Shown here: positions 1-7,517 of the stretch, piece by piece
Numbering within the stretch: the stretch's first letter is position 1
Layout: each line of letters starts with the position of its first letter
Assembly (NCBI GenBank): GCA_040880125.1
Contig: JBBDJB010000055.1
Location: 1-63,981, forward strand
Origin: JBBDJB01 sp040880125
GTDB lineage: Bacteria > Planctomycetota > Planctomycetia > Pirellulales > JBBDJB01
Length of the DNA: 63,981 nt
Direction: 5' to 3'
Position numbers and translations under genes: made by a program
Notes under the pieces: model-generated
Told to the model about the DNA's origin: nothing
Seen by the model: the letters and a program-made list of their open reading frames with translations, nothing else
The model's database searches: none

Positions 1-392
1 GTGCCGGGGCCTCTTGCCGCTGCGCGGCACCGGTTGGGGCAACCGGTGCTACCCGCTACCCGCTACCCACTACCTGCTTCATCGCGGGCCCGCCTGTCAC
101 GGGGCCAGGCGGTGGAGTAGAATGCTAAGGCTCAGAGGCAATGGCCCTCTAGCGGCCGTCGGTTACTCTGACGTCTTCGGCCAGATGAGCGTCCCCGGCA
201 TCGGCCCGAAGCCCCAGCGGAAGAAGCGGAGCCTCGCGATCCCTCTACTGAGGGGGCGTACCCTCCGGGGCGGTGTCGTGTCTCTGCAGACGGGCGACCT
301 CCGCTCGACAGCCATCCGCACAGATCGTTCCCTGACGTAATCGGTTAACCCAACCGTTCAACCAAGCCCGCGGCCTTGCCCGCACCACGAAC
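1..392. other. non-coding leader upstream of leuC
   Basis: No gene can be supported in these 392 bases. The left part holds two small hairpins and a run of CTACCCG-like short repeats. The rest is featureless GC-rich sequence leading to leuC. Any upstream gene ends left of the window. No clear promoter or Shine-Dalgarno motif was seen directly before the leuC ATG. Confidence 0.5.
15..80. repeat. hairpins plus CTACCCG short repeats
   Basis: TGCCGC (15-20) pairs with GCGGCA (24-29), and ACCGGTT (29-35) pairs with AACCGGT (41-47). These are followed by about four degenerate copies of GCTACCC. This is probably an intergenic repeat remnant; no function is implied. Confidence 0.4.
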
Positions 393-1826
393 ATGAGCAA
401 TGCAATCACCCGTCCTCGCACACTGTTTGAAAAGATCTGGGACGAACACGTCGTCCACGCCGAAGAGGGCAAACAGACCGTGCTGTACATCGACCGGCAC
501 CTGGTGCACGAAGTGACCAGCCCTCAGGCGTTCGAGGGCTTGCGCCTCTCCGGCCGCAAGGTGCGCCGACCCGAGCTGACCACCGCTACGGTCGATCACA
601 ACGTGCCGACCACCGACCGATCGCTGCCGATCGTCGATCCGATCTCCAAGCAGCAGATCGAAACGCTGCGGGAGAACTGCCGCGAGTTCGGCGTCGAGCT
701 GTACGACCTGCACGATCCGCGGCAGGGCGTGGTGCATATCATCGGTCCGGAACTTGGCCTCACGCAGCCCGGCATGACCATCGTTTGCGGCGACAGTCAT
801 ACTTCGACGCACGGCGCGTTCGGCGCGCTGGCCTTTGGTATCGGCACCAGCGAGGTCGAGCACGTGCTGGCCACGCAGACGTTGCTTCAAGACAAGGCCA
901 AGACGATGGAGCTGCGCGTCGACGGCCGCCTGGCGCCCGGCGTGACGGCGAAAGACCTGATTCTGTACTTGATCGGGCAACTCACCACGGCCGGCGGTAC
1001 CGGCTACTGCATCGAATACACGGGCGAGGCCTTCCGCGCGCTGAGCATGGAACAGCGGATGACGGTCTGCAACATGTCGATCGAGGCGGGCGCCCGCGCC
1101 GGCATGATCGCGCCGGATGAGACGACGTACGAGTATCTGCGCGGCCGCCCGTTCGCGACGGCCGATTTCGAGGCCGCCGTCGAGCGGTGGCGCAAGCTGC
1201 CGACCGACGCGGGAGCGACGTACGATCGAACCGAAGTGTATCAGGCGGCCGACGTCGCGCCGCAGGTGACCTGGGGGACCAATCCCGGCCAGGTGGTCCC
1301 GGTGACCGGCAACGTGCCCGACCCCGCTTCGTTCACGGACAGCGACGAGCGAAACACGGCCTCCCGGGCACTGGAGTACATGGGCCTGACGGCCGGCACG
1401 CCGTTCTCGCAGTTGAAGGTGAACCGCGTCTTCATCGGGTCGTGTACGAATGCCCGGATCGAAGACTTGAGGGCCGCGGCCGACGTGGCCCGGGGCTATC
1501 GCGTGGCGGACGGCGTCGGCGCGATGGTGGTGCCGGGCAGCGGCCAGGTGAAAGCCCAGGCCGAACAGGAGGGGCTCGATCGCATCTTCAAGGAGGCCGG
1601 CTTCGACTGGCGTGAGGCGGGCTGCAGCATGTGCCTGGCCATGAATCCCGACAAGCTCGAGCCGGGCGAACGCTGCGCCTCGACCAGCAACCGCAACTTC
1701 GAAGGCCGCCAGGGCAAAGGCGGACGCACGCACCTGGTCTCGCCGGCCATGGCCGCCGCGGCCGCCGTCAGCGGGCATTTTGTGGACATCCGCCAGTGGG
1801 ACTACCGCGGCGGGAACGGGAAGTAA
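393..1826 (+). CDS. leuC: 3-isopropylmalate dehydratase large subunit
   Basis: LeuC works with LeuD in the second step of leucine synthesis, isomerising 2-isopropylmalate to 3-isopropylmalate in the cytoplasm. The 477-aa length is normal for the family. The three cysteines that bind the 4Fe-4S cluster are visible as Cys351 in GSCTNARIEDL and Cys411 and Cys414 in CSMCLAMNPD. The aconitase-type motif VCGDSHTSTHGAFGALAFGIG spans about residues 131-151. The ATG start gives the usual N-terminus (TLFEKIWDEHVV). Its partner leuD lies downstream on the same strand, but a DUF1801 gene and two family A repeat units separate them, so the pair is not the usual tightly overlapping leuCD. Confidence 0.98.
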   Translation: MSNAITRPRTLFEKIWDEHVVHAEEGKQTVLYIDRHLVHEVTSPQAFEGLRLSGRKVRRPELTTATVDHNVPTTDRSLPIVDPISKQQIETLRENCREFGVELYDLHDPRQGVVHIIGPELGLTQPGMTIVCGDSHTSTHGAFGALAFGIGTSEVEHVLATQTLLQDKAKTMELRVDGRLAPGVTAKDLILYLIGQLTTAGGTGYCIEYTGEAFRALSMEQRMTVCNMSIEAGARAGMIAPDETTYEYLRGRPFATADFEAAVERWRKLPTDAGATYDRTEVYQAADVAPQVTWGTNPGQVVPVTGNVPDPASFTDSDERNTASRALEYMGLTAGTPFSQLKVNRVFIGSCTNARIEDLRAAADVARGYRVADGVGAMVVPGSGQVKAQAEQEGLDRIFKEAGFDWREAGCSMCLAMNPDKLEPGERCASTSNRNFEGRQGKGGRTHLVSPAMAAAAAVSGHFVDIRQWDYRGGNGK

Positions 1827-1829
1827 GAC

Positions 1830-1853
1830 GTAGCTGAATTCGTGAGAATTCAG
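1830..1853. repeat. family A half-unit
   Basis: GTAGCTGAATTC-GTGA-GAATTCAG forms a perfect 8-bp stem with a GTGA loop, 4 bases after the leuC stop. It is one arm of the 66-bp twin-hairpin unit seen complete at 2408-2473. A degenerate family B palindrome follows directly, at about 1856-1885. Confidence 0.8.
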
Positions 1854-1908
1854 CTCGGTGGCGCGGACATTCGGCGTCTGTGTTGAACGCGAAGATGAGG
1901 GGCAACAG

Positions 1909-1942
1909 CCCTCTCCCCGGCCCTCTCCCAGAGGGAGAGGGC
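1909..1942. repeat. family C palindromic repeat
   Basis: CCCTCTCCC and GGGAGAGGG arms around a short loop, preceded by another CCCTCTCCCC. One of about ten copies in the window, all intergenic. Confidence 0.8.
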
Positions 1943-1976
1943 GTTATAGGGTAGCGGCCCGGCAGCAGAGCGTAAC

Positions 1977-2375
1977 GTGAATCGACTCATGCGGTTTTCC
2001 AGCGCGATCGAGCGCGACCCCGCGATTGATGCCTGGATGTACGAGCACTCGAGCGAGTTGGGCGCGATCGCGCGGCACTGGTTCGATGTTATGCGCGACT
2101 GCGGAGACGATGTACGAGAACTAATGCACGATGGTTGTCCGGTCGCGTGTGTGGGGGACGCGGCATTCGCCTATGTGAACGCCTTTAAAGCACACGTCAA
2201 CGTGGGGTTCTTCCGCGGCGCCGAGATTGCCGACCCGGACGGCATGTTGGAAGGCACCGGCAAGTTTATGCGCCACGTGAAGCTCAGGCCCGAACGTGAC
2301 CTCGGCACGACGGCACTCATGCGTCTAATCGAGGCCGCCTACACGGATATGAGGGCACGCATCGCGTCGGAATAG
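1977..2375 (+). CDS. DUF1801 domain protein
   Basis: A 132-aa protein with the signature region of DUF1801 (YdhG-like fold) in its second half: HVNVGFFRGAEIADPDGMLE followed by GTGKFMRHVKLRP, about residues 70-101. The biochemical function of this family is not established. There is no signal peptide or membrane segment, so it is probably cytoplasmic. The start is GTG at 1977; an in-frame ATG at 1989 is equally possible, and neither has a strong ribosome-binding site. The gene sits between leuC and leuD and is bracketed by family A palindromes (1830-1853 and 2408-2473), which suggests it was inserted into an older leuCD unit. No link to leucine synthesis is inferred. Confidence 0.85.
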   Translation: MNRLMRFSSAIERDPAIDAWMYEHSSELGAIARHWFDVMRDCGDDVRELMHDGCPVACVGDAAFAYVNAFKAHVNVGFFRGAEIADPDGMLEGTGKFMRHVKLRPERDLGTTALMRLIEAAYTDMRARIASE

Positions 2376-2407
2376 GTTGAGCCGGCATTCGGCGGGACCA
2401 TGGGCGT

Positions 2408-2473
2408 GTAGCTGAATTCGTGAGAATTCAGTGCTGCCCCCAATTTCGGCTGAACTGTAACCAGTGCAGCTAC
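2408..2473. repeat. family A twin-hairpin unit (66 bp)
   Basis: Starts GTAGCTGAATTCGTGAGAAT and ends GTGCAGCTAC. It contains a perfect left hairpin (CTGAATTC/GAATTCAG) and an imperfect right hairpin, and the outer GTAGCTG/CAGCTAC ends are complementary. It lies just upstream of leuD. Confidence 0.85.
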
Positions 2474-2504
2474 CACCAACATTCATCCACCTCGAGTGAA
2501 CCCC

Positions 2505-3098
2505 ATGGAACCATTCACCAAGCACACCGGCCTAGTCGCCGCGCTGGATCGCTCGGACGTCGATACCGACCAAATCATCCCTAAGCAGTTTCTCAAGCGG
2601 ATCGAGCGGACCGGCTTCGGCCAGTTTCTGTTTTTCGACTGGCGGTTTCATGACGACGGCAGCGAGAACGCTGATTTTGAGCTGAACAAGCCGCACGCGC
2701 GGGATGCGTCGGTATTGGTCGCTCGGCGAAACTTCGGCTGCGGCTCCAGCCGCGAGCACGCCCCCTGGGCGCTGGCCGATTACGGCTTTCGCGTCGTCAT
2801 CGCACCGAGCTTCGCCGACATCTTTTACAACAACTGCTTCAAGAACGGCATGCTGCCGATCCGGCTCAGCGCAGAAGAGGTGGAGGATCTCTTCCGGCGC
2901 ACCGGCGCGCACTGTCCGTATCACCTGACGGCCGACTTGGAGAACTGCAAGCTCACCGACGAGCACGGCTTGGAGTTGTCATTCGAGGTCGAGCCGTTTC
3001 GGCGGGAGTGCCTGTTGGGCGGCCTGGACGACATTGCCACGACGCTACAACACGAAGAGAAGATTGCCGCCTATGAGGCCGGCCGCGGCATCGCGTAG
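2505..3098 (+). CDS. leuD: 3-isopropylmalate dehydratase small subunit
   Basis: LeuD is the swivelling small subunit that completes the LeuC active site. Visible landmarks are the N-terminal region SDVDTDQIIPKQFLKRI, the catalytic-loop motif NFGCGSSREHAPWALADYGF and SFADIFYNNCFKNGMLPI. The 197-aa length fits the family. ATG at 2505 is chosen (MEPFTKHTGLVAALDRSDVD). An in-frame GTG nine bases upstream (2496) would add three residues. No clear Shine-Dalgarno sequence is present because the upstream bases belong to a family A repeat. Confidence 0.97.
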   Translation: MEPFTKHTGLVAALDRSDVDTDQIIPKQFLKRIERTGFGQFLFFDWRFHDDGSENADFELNKPHARDASVLVARRNFGCGSSREHAPWALADYGFRVVIAPSFADIFYNNCFKNGMLPIRLSAEEVEDLFRRTGAHCPYHLTADLENCKLTDEHGLELSFEVEPFRRECLLGGLDDIATTLQHEEKIAAYEAGRGIA

Positions 3099-3124
3099 CC
3101 ACGACGCGTGAGAGCAGAGCCGGT

Positions 3125-3190
3125 GTAGCTGGACTGGTGACAGTTCAGCCGAATCCAGGGGCAGGCCTGAATTCTCACGAATTCAGCTAC
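3125..3190. repeat. family A twin-hairpin unit (66 bp)
   Basis: Bounded by GTAGCT and AGCTAC, with CTGAATTCTCACGAATTCAG as the right arm, so it is inverted relative to the copy at 2408-2473. It lies 26 bases after leuD and could protect or terminate that transcript. Confidence 0.8.
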
Positions 3191-3248
3191 GGCCACGACT
3201 CCTTCTCCCCGACGGGGAGTGGGCCATGTAGAGCCTAAACAAAGGCCC

Positions 3249-3275
3249 GCACAGACAGAAATGTCCGGTGCCACC
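3249..3275. repeat. family B palindrome (degenerate)
   Basis: CGCACAGACAGAAATGTCCGG leading into GTGCCACC, a diverged copy of the CACAGACA/TGTCTGTG palindrome. Confidence 0.6.
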
Positions 3276-3342
3276 ATGGCGAATTCACCTCCATTTCACG
3301 CGTTCGGCGATGCTGCGCGCGTTCCATGGCCGGCAAACAGCT

Positions 3343-3378
3343 AGAGCCGCCCCGAACAGGCGTTCGAGGCGGCTCTTT
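3343..3378. terminator. hairpin between convergent leuD and H1-like gene
   Basis: AGAGCCGCC (3343-3351) pairs perfectly with GGCGGCTCT (3368-3376). On the + strand a short TTTCT follows. It sits about 70 bases past the stop of the minus-strand H1-like gene and about 245 bases past leuD, so it may terminate either or both. Confidence 0.55.
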
Positions 3379-3445
3379 CTCGTCGGTACGTCAGCACGGC
3401 GGCCGCCCCGTAAATACGGGAATTGAGTCGGCCATCCGGTGCTGG

Positions 3446-3613
3446 CTAGCGCTTTTTGCGCTTGGCTGTCTTCTTCTTCGCGGCCTTCTTCTTCGCTGTC
3501 TTCTTCTTGGCGCCCTTCTTCTTGGCGCCCTTCTTCTTCGCTACCTTCTTCTTCGTACCCTTCTTCTTCGTCGCCGCCTTCTTCTTTCGGGCGGCCTTCT
3601 TCTTCTTGGCCAC
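3446..3613 (-). CDS. histone H1-like lysine-rich small protein
   Basis: A 55-residue protein that is more than half lysine, built from KKK blocks separated by A, G, T or V pairs with a five-residue period (KKKGAKKKGAKKKTAKKKAA) and ending TAKRKKR. The start is GTG at 3613, preceded at a 7-base spacing by a perfect AGGAGG (3621-3626 on the + strand), which makes translation convincing. The composition matches bacterial H1-like DNA-binding tails (as in Hc1/AlgP-type proteins); nucleic-acid compaction is inferred from charge alone. Opposite-strand and shifted frames here give longer Glu-, Ser- or Phe-rich open frames, which are shadows. A 16-bp palindrome and a plausible promoter lie upstream. 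Confidence 0.85.
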   Translation of the reverse strand: MAKKKKAARKKKAATKKKGTKKKVAKKKGAKKKGAKKKTAKKKAAKKKTAKRKKR

Positions 3614-3698
3614 AGCACTTCCTCCTAAAAAGGTTTGCGGTGAGCTCCTTCTCGGTGACCCGTTGGTTTCGAGCGAGACTCACCTCGAGCAAAACCCA

Positions 3699-3714
3699 CT
3701 GCTCACGTGAGCAG
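3699..3714. promoter_or_regulatory. 16-bp perfect palindrome in H1-like leader
   Basis: CTGCTCACGTGAGCAG is a perfect inverted repeat with no spacer, about 85 bases upstream of the H1-like start codon. It could be an operator for a dimeric regulator or an RNA hairpin. No regulator is assigned. Confidence 0.4.
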
Positions 3715-3789
3715 CCTGCATCCATTCCTTGCGTTTTGCAGATCGTCATGACGAAGCAAAACACGGGTTTATGGAAACCTTGAAGAGTA

Positions 3790-3817
3790 ACTGTACGGAT
3801 TCCCAAATTTTTTGCAA
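3790..3817 (-). promoter_or_regulatory. candidate sigma70-type promoter for H1-like gene
   Basis: On the minus strand TTGCAA (3817-3812) is followed after 16 bases by TACAGT (3795-3790), in an AT-rich stretch. The predicted leader would be about 170 nt and would include the 16-bp palindrome. Motif match only. Confidence 0.35.
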
Positions 3818-3970
3818 CACGGTTTGACGTTATTTTTATCCGCGCGACTCTCGCAGCGCCTCTCCAACCGCGCGAGTGACGATCCTATCTTGCGCCGAGA
3901 CCGATCACGAAACGCACTCAATCGCGCCGGTACACATCCTTCAACTGCGCGTAACGCAGAGCGCAGCGCA

Positions 3971-4765
3971 TCAATAAAATGCGATCGTTGTGCCGTCGCG
4001 CAGCCGTCCGCACGGTTGCGCACTGACGCGCTCGATGCCCATCCAACGCAGTCGATGCGGCATGCGCGTTCTCAGATAAACCCAGCGCGCGATCGACGCG
4101 GAAGCGCGCGCGGTCGATGGCTCACCAGACCATTGACCAAGGATCTCTCCCCAAGCCGATGACCAGTGCCGCAGCCGGATGTGAATCGGATCGAGGCCGT
4201 ACCAGTGAAGCGCCGGGCTGACACATACCAACTCGCGCTGGGCCGCCAGTTCCACCACGCGCTCGTCCAGTTCGCACGCCAAGCGGATCGCCTCGCCGTG
4301 GGGCAGGCGGCTACCCGGAAAGATGATCCGCCGCAGCAGCCCAAACCGTTGTGGCGAAAGGGCTTGCAGACTAGCAACCGGCAGCCGCGTGACGACCGTT
4401 TTCGCTCCCGCCGCTTCCAGCCGGTCAAGGCAGATCGCCAGCCAAGCAGTGATCGTTTCGGGGCTTGCGTCGTACAACAGGTCGTTGCCGATATCCGTCA
4501 AAAGCGCGCTGGTCGGCGCCGGAGGAAGCGAATCGAGTGCCGGCCACAGATCGCACTGCGTGATGCCCGGCAACTGCCGGCCAAGCACCGACGATGTCAT
4601 CCCATACGAGCGCCCATGGCCGTGCGCCGCCACGACCTGAAGCGGCTGGTTCCAGATACCTTGCGCGGTCGCCACGACGGTGGAGATGCCGCGCGTCAAG
4701 TTGCTCGCGCCCAGCAGCACGATTCGTCGCGCGGCGGCGGGGCGTGCGGATTTGAAACCGCTCAT
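3971..4765 (-). CDS. SGNH/GDSL hydrolase-like protein
   Basis: A 264-aa protein with the block order of the SGNH hydrolase superfamily: VLLGASNLTRG with the candidate nucleophile Ser21 (block I), GND at residues 93-95 (block III, Asn94), and DPIHIR at 192-197 (block V, Asp192 and His195). An esterase or lipase-type activity is therefore likely; the substrate is unknown. There is no signal peptide, so it is probably cytoplasmic. The gene begins 21 bases after the stop of the site-2 protease gene on the same strand, which suggests co-transcription. The C-terminal 45 residues beyond block V are arginine-rich and not recognised. Confidence 0.8.
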   Translation of the reverse strand: MSGFKSARPAAARRIVLLGASNLTRGISTVVATAQGIWNQPLQVVAAHGHGRSYGMTSSVLGRQLPGITQCDLWPALDSLPPAPTSALLTDIGNDLLYDASPETITAWLAICLDRLEAAGAKTVVTRLPVASLQALSPQRFGLLRRIIFPGSRLPHGEAIRLACELDERVVELAAQRELVCVSPALHWYGLDPIHIRLRHWSSAWGEILGQWSGEPSTARASASIARWVYLRTRMPHRLRWMGIERVSAQPCGRLRDGTTIAFY

Positions 4766-4786
4766 TGCGCATTACTACCTCGGCTA

Positions 4787-5647
4787 CTACCTCGGCCCGC
4801 CGCGGCCCTGGTACGCCTGCATCGTGGCCATACTCGAGTAGCCCAGATACCCAAAAAGAATTGCAGCGAAGTAGAGCCCGTTCATGAAGGCCAGCACCGC
4901 CACGCCGACCGCCGCGGCCATCGACAGCCCCAGCGACCACATGATCCCCCGGCTCGGCTTCGCCCACACGAGCAGTTCCCGCGCGATCTGTCCGCCGTCG
5001 AGCGGATAGACCGGAAGCAGGTTCACCAGCCCCCAGAAGAAATTGACGAACAGCAGGTTGGCCACGAGGAAGTTTGCGTACGGGTTCTCGAAGCCGGGGC
5101 CGTATTGGAAGGGAAAGAGGCTCGGCACAAAGAAGATTCGTTGATCGAAGAGCAGCAAACTGGCAAGCACCAGGGCGGTCACTAGAAAACCGGCCGCCGG
5201 TCCGGCGAACGTGACCGCGATATTCCCGCCGACGCTCTCCCGCACGCGGCTGAACGAGGTGAGCCCGCCCATGCCGTAGAGCGTGATCCACGGCTGCGCG
5301 CCGCGGGCCCGGGCTGCAAAGGCATGGCCCAACTCGTGGATCAGGATCGAGAAGAACACGACGCCGACCCAGATAAAGACGCCAATCGGTTCGGAATCGC
5401 CGCTAAGCCCCAAAACGGCTGCCACCAGCCAGAAGAACGGGTGCACGCGCACCGGAATCCCAAAGATCGAAAAGAACAGGTCGCCTGGCGTGCGCTGGGG
5501 TTCGCCGATCAGCAAAGGAAAGTCCCTTTTGGAGAGAGCAGTAGGGGCCGCTGTGCGGACCAATTGCCGCCTCGGCCTTAATTGTACGCCCTGGCCCTCC
5601 AGTGAGGCACCCGTACCGGCAGCGGTGTTCGCAGTGCGCTCGCACAT
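4787..5647 (-). CDS. site-2 protease family (M50) membrane metalloprotease
   Basis: An intramembrane zinc protease. The HELGH zinc motif is at residues 104-108 inside a membrane segment, and the third ligand is expected in LPVYPLDGGQ (Asp217). Several other hydrophobic segments follow. S2P enzymes cleave membrane-embedded regulators, but no substrate is evident here. The first about 28 residues are low in hydrophobicity and unlike the family. TTG at 5563 (giving VRTAAPTALS...) or a start nearer LLIGEP would leave the typical N-terminus before VRVHPFFWL, so the true start is uncertain. It lies upstream of, and probably in one transcript with, the SGNH-like gene. Confidence 0.9.
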   Translation of the reverse strand: MCERTANTAAGTGASLEGQGVQLRPRRQLVRTAAPTALSKRDFPLLIGEPQRTPGDLFFSIFGIPVRVHPFFWLVAAVLGLSGDSEPIGVFIWVGVVFFSILIHELGHAFAARARGAQPWITLYGMGGLTSFSRVRESVGGNIAVTFAGPAAGFLVTALVLASLLLFDQRIFFVPSLFPFQYGPGFENPYANFLVANLLFVNFFWGLVNLLPVYPLDGGQIARELLVWAKPSRGIMWSLGLSMAAAVGVAVLAFMNGLYFAAILFGYLGYSSMATMQAYQGRGGPR

Positions 5648-5738
5648 GACTCAAGCACAGATACCGAATGTCGACGCCACCACCAGCGGCAAGGCGAGCC
5701 GAACGAGCCGCCGCGGCCCATTCATCAGCAACGGCACG

Positions 5739-6989
5739 TCAGCCGGCCAGGCGCTGCGGCAAACTGCCCGTATCGGGTGCCGCAGCGTCCACGTGCCGCT
5801 GAGTGTACGACTGATCCAGCGCGCCCAGCAGGTAGTCGGCCGCCCGCTGCGACGCTCCGCCGTGCCCCACCCGATCGCGAAGTGCGGCCAGCGCCGCCAC
5901 CCGCTGGTCGCGCTGGTCCGGGTCGGTCAGCCACTCTACCACGTGCCGGGCGATCTGGGGCGAGCGATCCTGGCAGGTCAGGTACTCCGGCATCAGCACC
6001 GACGCGGCGTCCGGTTGCTGCGGATCGTACGGCCGCAGATCGCGCGGGAACAACTCTTCGGTCGACAGCAGATTCACCAGCGTGATGTACTTCACCTTGC
6101 GGAAGAATCTCTGGATGAAATAGGCAGGACGGCTGACCCAGTAGAGGATCACCGTCGGCTTGGCGTGGTACAGCAACTCGAGCGAGACCGATCCGGAGAC
6201 GGCCATGCAGCAACTCGCCAGGTGAATCAACTCCGGCGTCTGGCGCACAAACACCTCGATCGGCAGATCGCTGCCGGCCAGCATCTTGCGGACCCGCCGG
6301 GCGTGAGACTCTCGGTAGCACGCCACCGCGAAGCGTACCGCGGGCACCTGCGCGCGCGTGTGCTCCGCTGCGCGGAGAAGCCAGCGGAAGTTGCCGGTCA
6401 CTTCCTGCGTCCGCGAACCCGGCAAAATCGCCACCAGAGGGCTGCCGGCCTGATGTTGCGCGATGAAGTCCTCGTCCAGCCGCTGGCCGCGCAGCTCATC
6501 GAAGTAGGGATGCCCGACGTACGTGGCGTTGCAGCCCTGCCGGCGGTACCAGTCCTCCTCGAAGGGCAACTTGCACAGCACGTGATCTATCAGCCGCCGC
6601 ATCTTGCCGACTCGCCAGCGGGCCCAGGCCCAAATCTGCGGAGCGCCGTAATAGAACACCGGGATGCCGTGCGCCTTGGCCCGGCGGGCGATCCACCAGT
6701 TGAAGCCAGGAAAATCGATCAGCACGACCGCGTCGGGCCGCTCATCGCGGAAGTAGCGGTTGGCGCGCAACAGCAGCCGCAGAAACGTCCCCAGGCGCAA
6801 GATGACTCGCGACAACCACATCACTGCCAGGTCGGACGTGTTCTCGAGCAGCTCGCAGCCCGCCTCGGCCATCCGCGTGCCGCCGTAACCGACCAGCTTC
6901 GCCTTCGGCCGCTGCCTGCGCAAGTGGCGGACCAGGTTCGCGCCGTGCAAGTCGCCGCTCGGTTCGCCAACGGAAATGAATATCTTCAT
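5739..6989 (-). CDS. lpxB: lipid-A-disaccharide synthase
   Basis: LpxB joins UDP-2,3-diacylglucosamine to lipid X to make the lipid A disaccharide at the inner membrane. The sequence shows the expected N-terminus MKIFISVGEPSGDLHGANL, then DAVVLIDFPGFNWWIAR, YYGAPQIWAWARWR, VGHPYFDEL, ILPGSRTQEV and the family's SGSVSLELL segment. At 416 aa it is full length. The start is ATG 6989; an upstream in-frame ATG (7031) adds 14 residues unlike the family. Its presence implies an outer membrane containing lipid A. No other lpx gene is in the window. Confidence 0.97.
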   Translation of the reverse strand: MKIFISVGEPSGDLHGANLVRHLRRQRPKAKLVGYGGTRMAEAGCELLENTSDLAVMWLSRVILRLGTFLRLLLRANRYFRDERPDAVVLIDFPGFNWWIARRAKAHGIPVFYYGAPQIWAWARWRVGKMRRLIDHVLCKLPFEEDWYRRQGCNATYVGHPYFDELRGQRLDEDFIAQHQAGSPLVAILPGSRTQEVTGNFRWLLRAAEHTRAQVPAVRFAVACYRESHARRVRKMLAGSDLPIEVFVRQTPELIHLASCCMAVSGSVSLELLYHAKPTVILYWVSRPAYFIQRFFRKVKYITLVNLLSTEELFPRDLRPYDPQQPDAASVLMPEYLTCQDRSPQIARHVVEWLTDPDQRDQRVAALAALRDRVGHGGASQRAADYLLGALDQSYTQRHVDAAAPDTGSLPQRLAG

Positions 6990-7034
6990 GCCGGTTCGCT
7001 CAGTTCTCGCTTCAGTTGTTGTCGACGGCATTGC

Positions 7035-7239
7035 CTACGCTGCTCGGCGCTGCTGCACATGCGCGTGCGCTGACCCTTGGGCAGATTCACTCGAAGTTGC
7101 GAGACTTCCACTCGCTTCACTCTCGGCGTGGTGCACTCGGCCGCGCAGGTGTGCCCGGTAGTCGCGCGACAGCCGCCAGGCGGTGAACAGCGCGCTGGGC
7201 CGGCTGAACTCCCACCACCAGCACCGAATAGCGGATCAT
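7035..7239 (-). pseudogene. possible small ORF with one frameshift
   Basis: ATG at 7239 has AAGGA eight bases upstream and opens MIRYSVLVV, but that frame soon becomes low-complexity Pro/Arg/Ala and stops after 40 residues. The neighbouring frame reads WEFSRPSALFTAWRLSRDY followed by RAHLRGRVHHAE, more protein-like, and ends at 7035. The span is 68 codons plus one base, so a single indel would join them. This is either a small broken gene, a sequencing error or chance. It lies directly upstream of lpxB on the same strand. Confidence 0.28.
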
Positions 7240-7444
7240 GCGCGGCTTCCTTGCGACGCAGCGGGCGAAAGATGACATCGGGCGAAAAGTATGGCAAAAG
7301 CCGCACGTCAGAGATAGGGCAGTTTGGGGGCTCCGGGCGGCCGCGCCGCCGGCGCGAAAGCATTCCCGCCGGGCTGCTTGCATCCGTAGGACAAGCAATG
7401 CCAAGCGACCACCCGCTGGGCAACCCGATCGCGGCGAGCCCACG

Positions 7445-7479
7445 AAAAAAGCGAGGGCCCCGGTTGCCGGAGCCCTCGC
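7445..7479 (-). terminator. intrinsic terminator of the metal-knuckle protein gene
   Basis: On the minus strand GCGAGGGC pairs with GCCCTCGC (7479-7472 with 7458-7451) and is followed by TTTTTT (7450-7445). It lies about 40 bases past the stop codon at 7518. Confidence 0.85.
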
Positions 7480-7517
7480 GACGAATACTGACAGATTTGC
7501 TTTCTGAAGAGTCGGTG

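Larger units (their letters stand above)
3614..3970. other. leader of the H1-like gene
   Basis: A 357-base gap without a gene. It is noticeably more AT-rich around 3780-3840 than the surrounding DNA and holds the candidate promoter and the 16-bp palindrome listed separately. Further left of the SGNH gene stop there is only a GCGCAGCGC-type short palindrome near 3960. Confidence 0.5.
6990..7517. other. region between lpxB and the metal-knuckle protein gene
   Basis: About 530 bases without a confirmed gene. It holds the terminator of the upstream minus-strand gene (7445-7479) and a possible frameshifted small reading frame (7035-7239). Long + strand frames here are shadows of the minus-strand genes. 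Confidence 0.5.

Noticed and set aside
3285..3806. Glu-rich 173-aa open frame and Phe/Leu-rich + strand frames around 3326-3783
   Set aside because: They are other frames of the lysine-repeat gene (3446-3613). Three-base-periodic AAG repeats keep all frames open. The AGGAGG site supports only the KKK frame.
5283..7073. 596-aa + strand open frame
   Set aside because: It runs antisense through lpxB and the site-2 protease gene. High GC opens long antisense frames; no conserved motif is seen.
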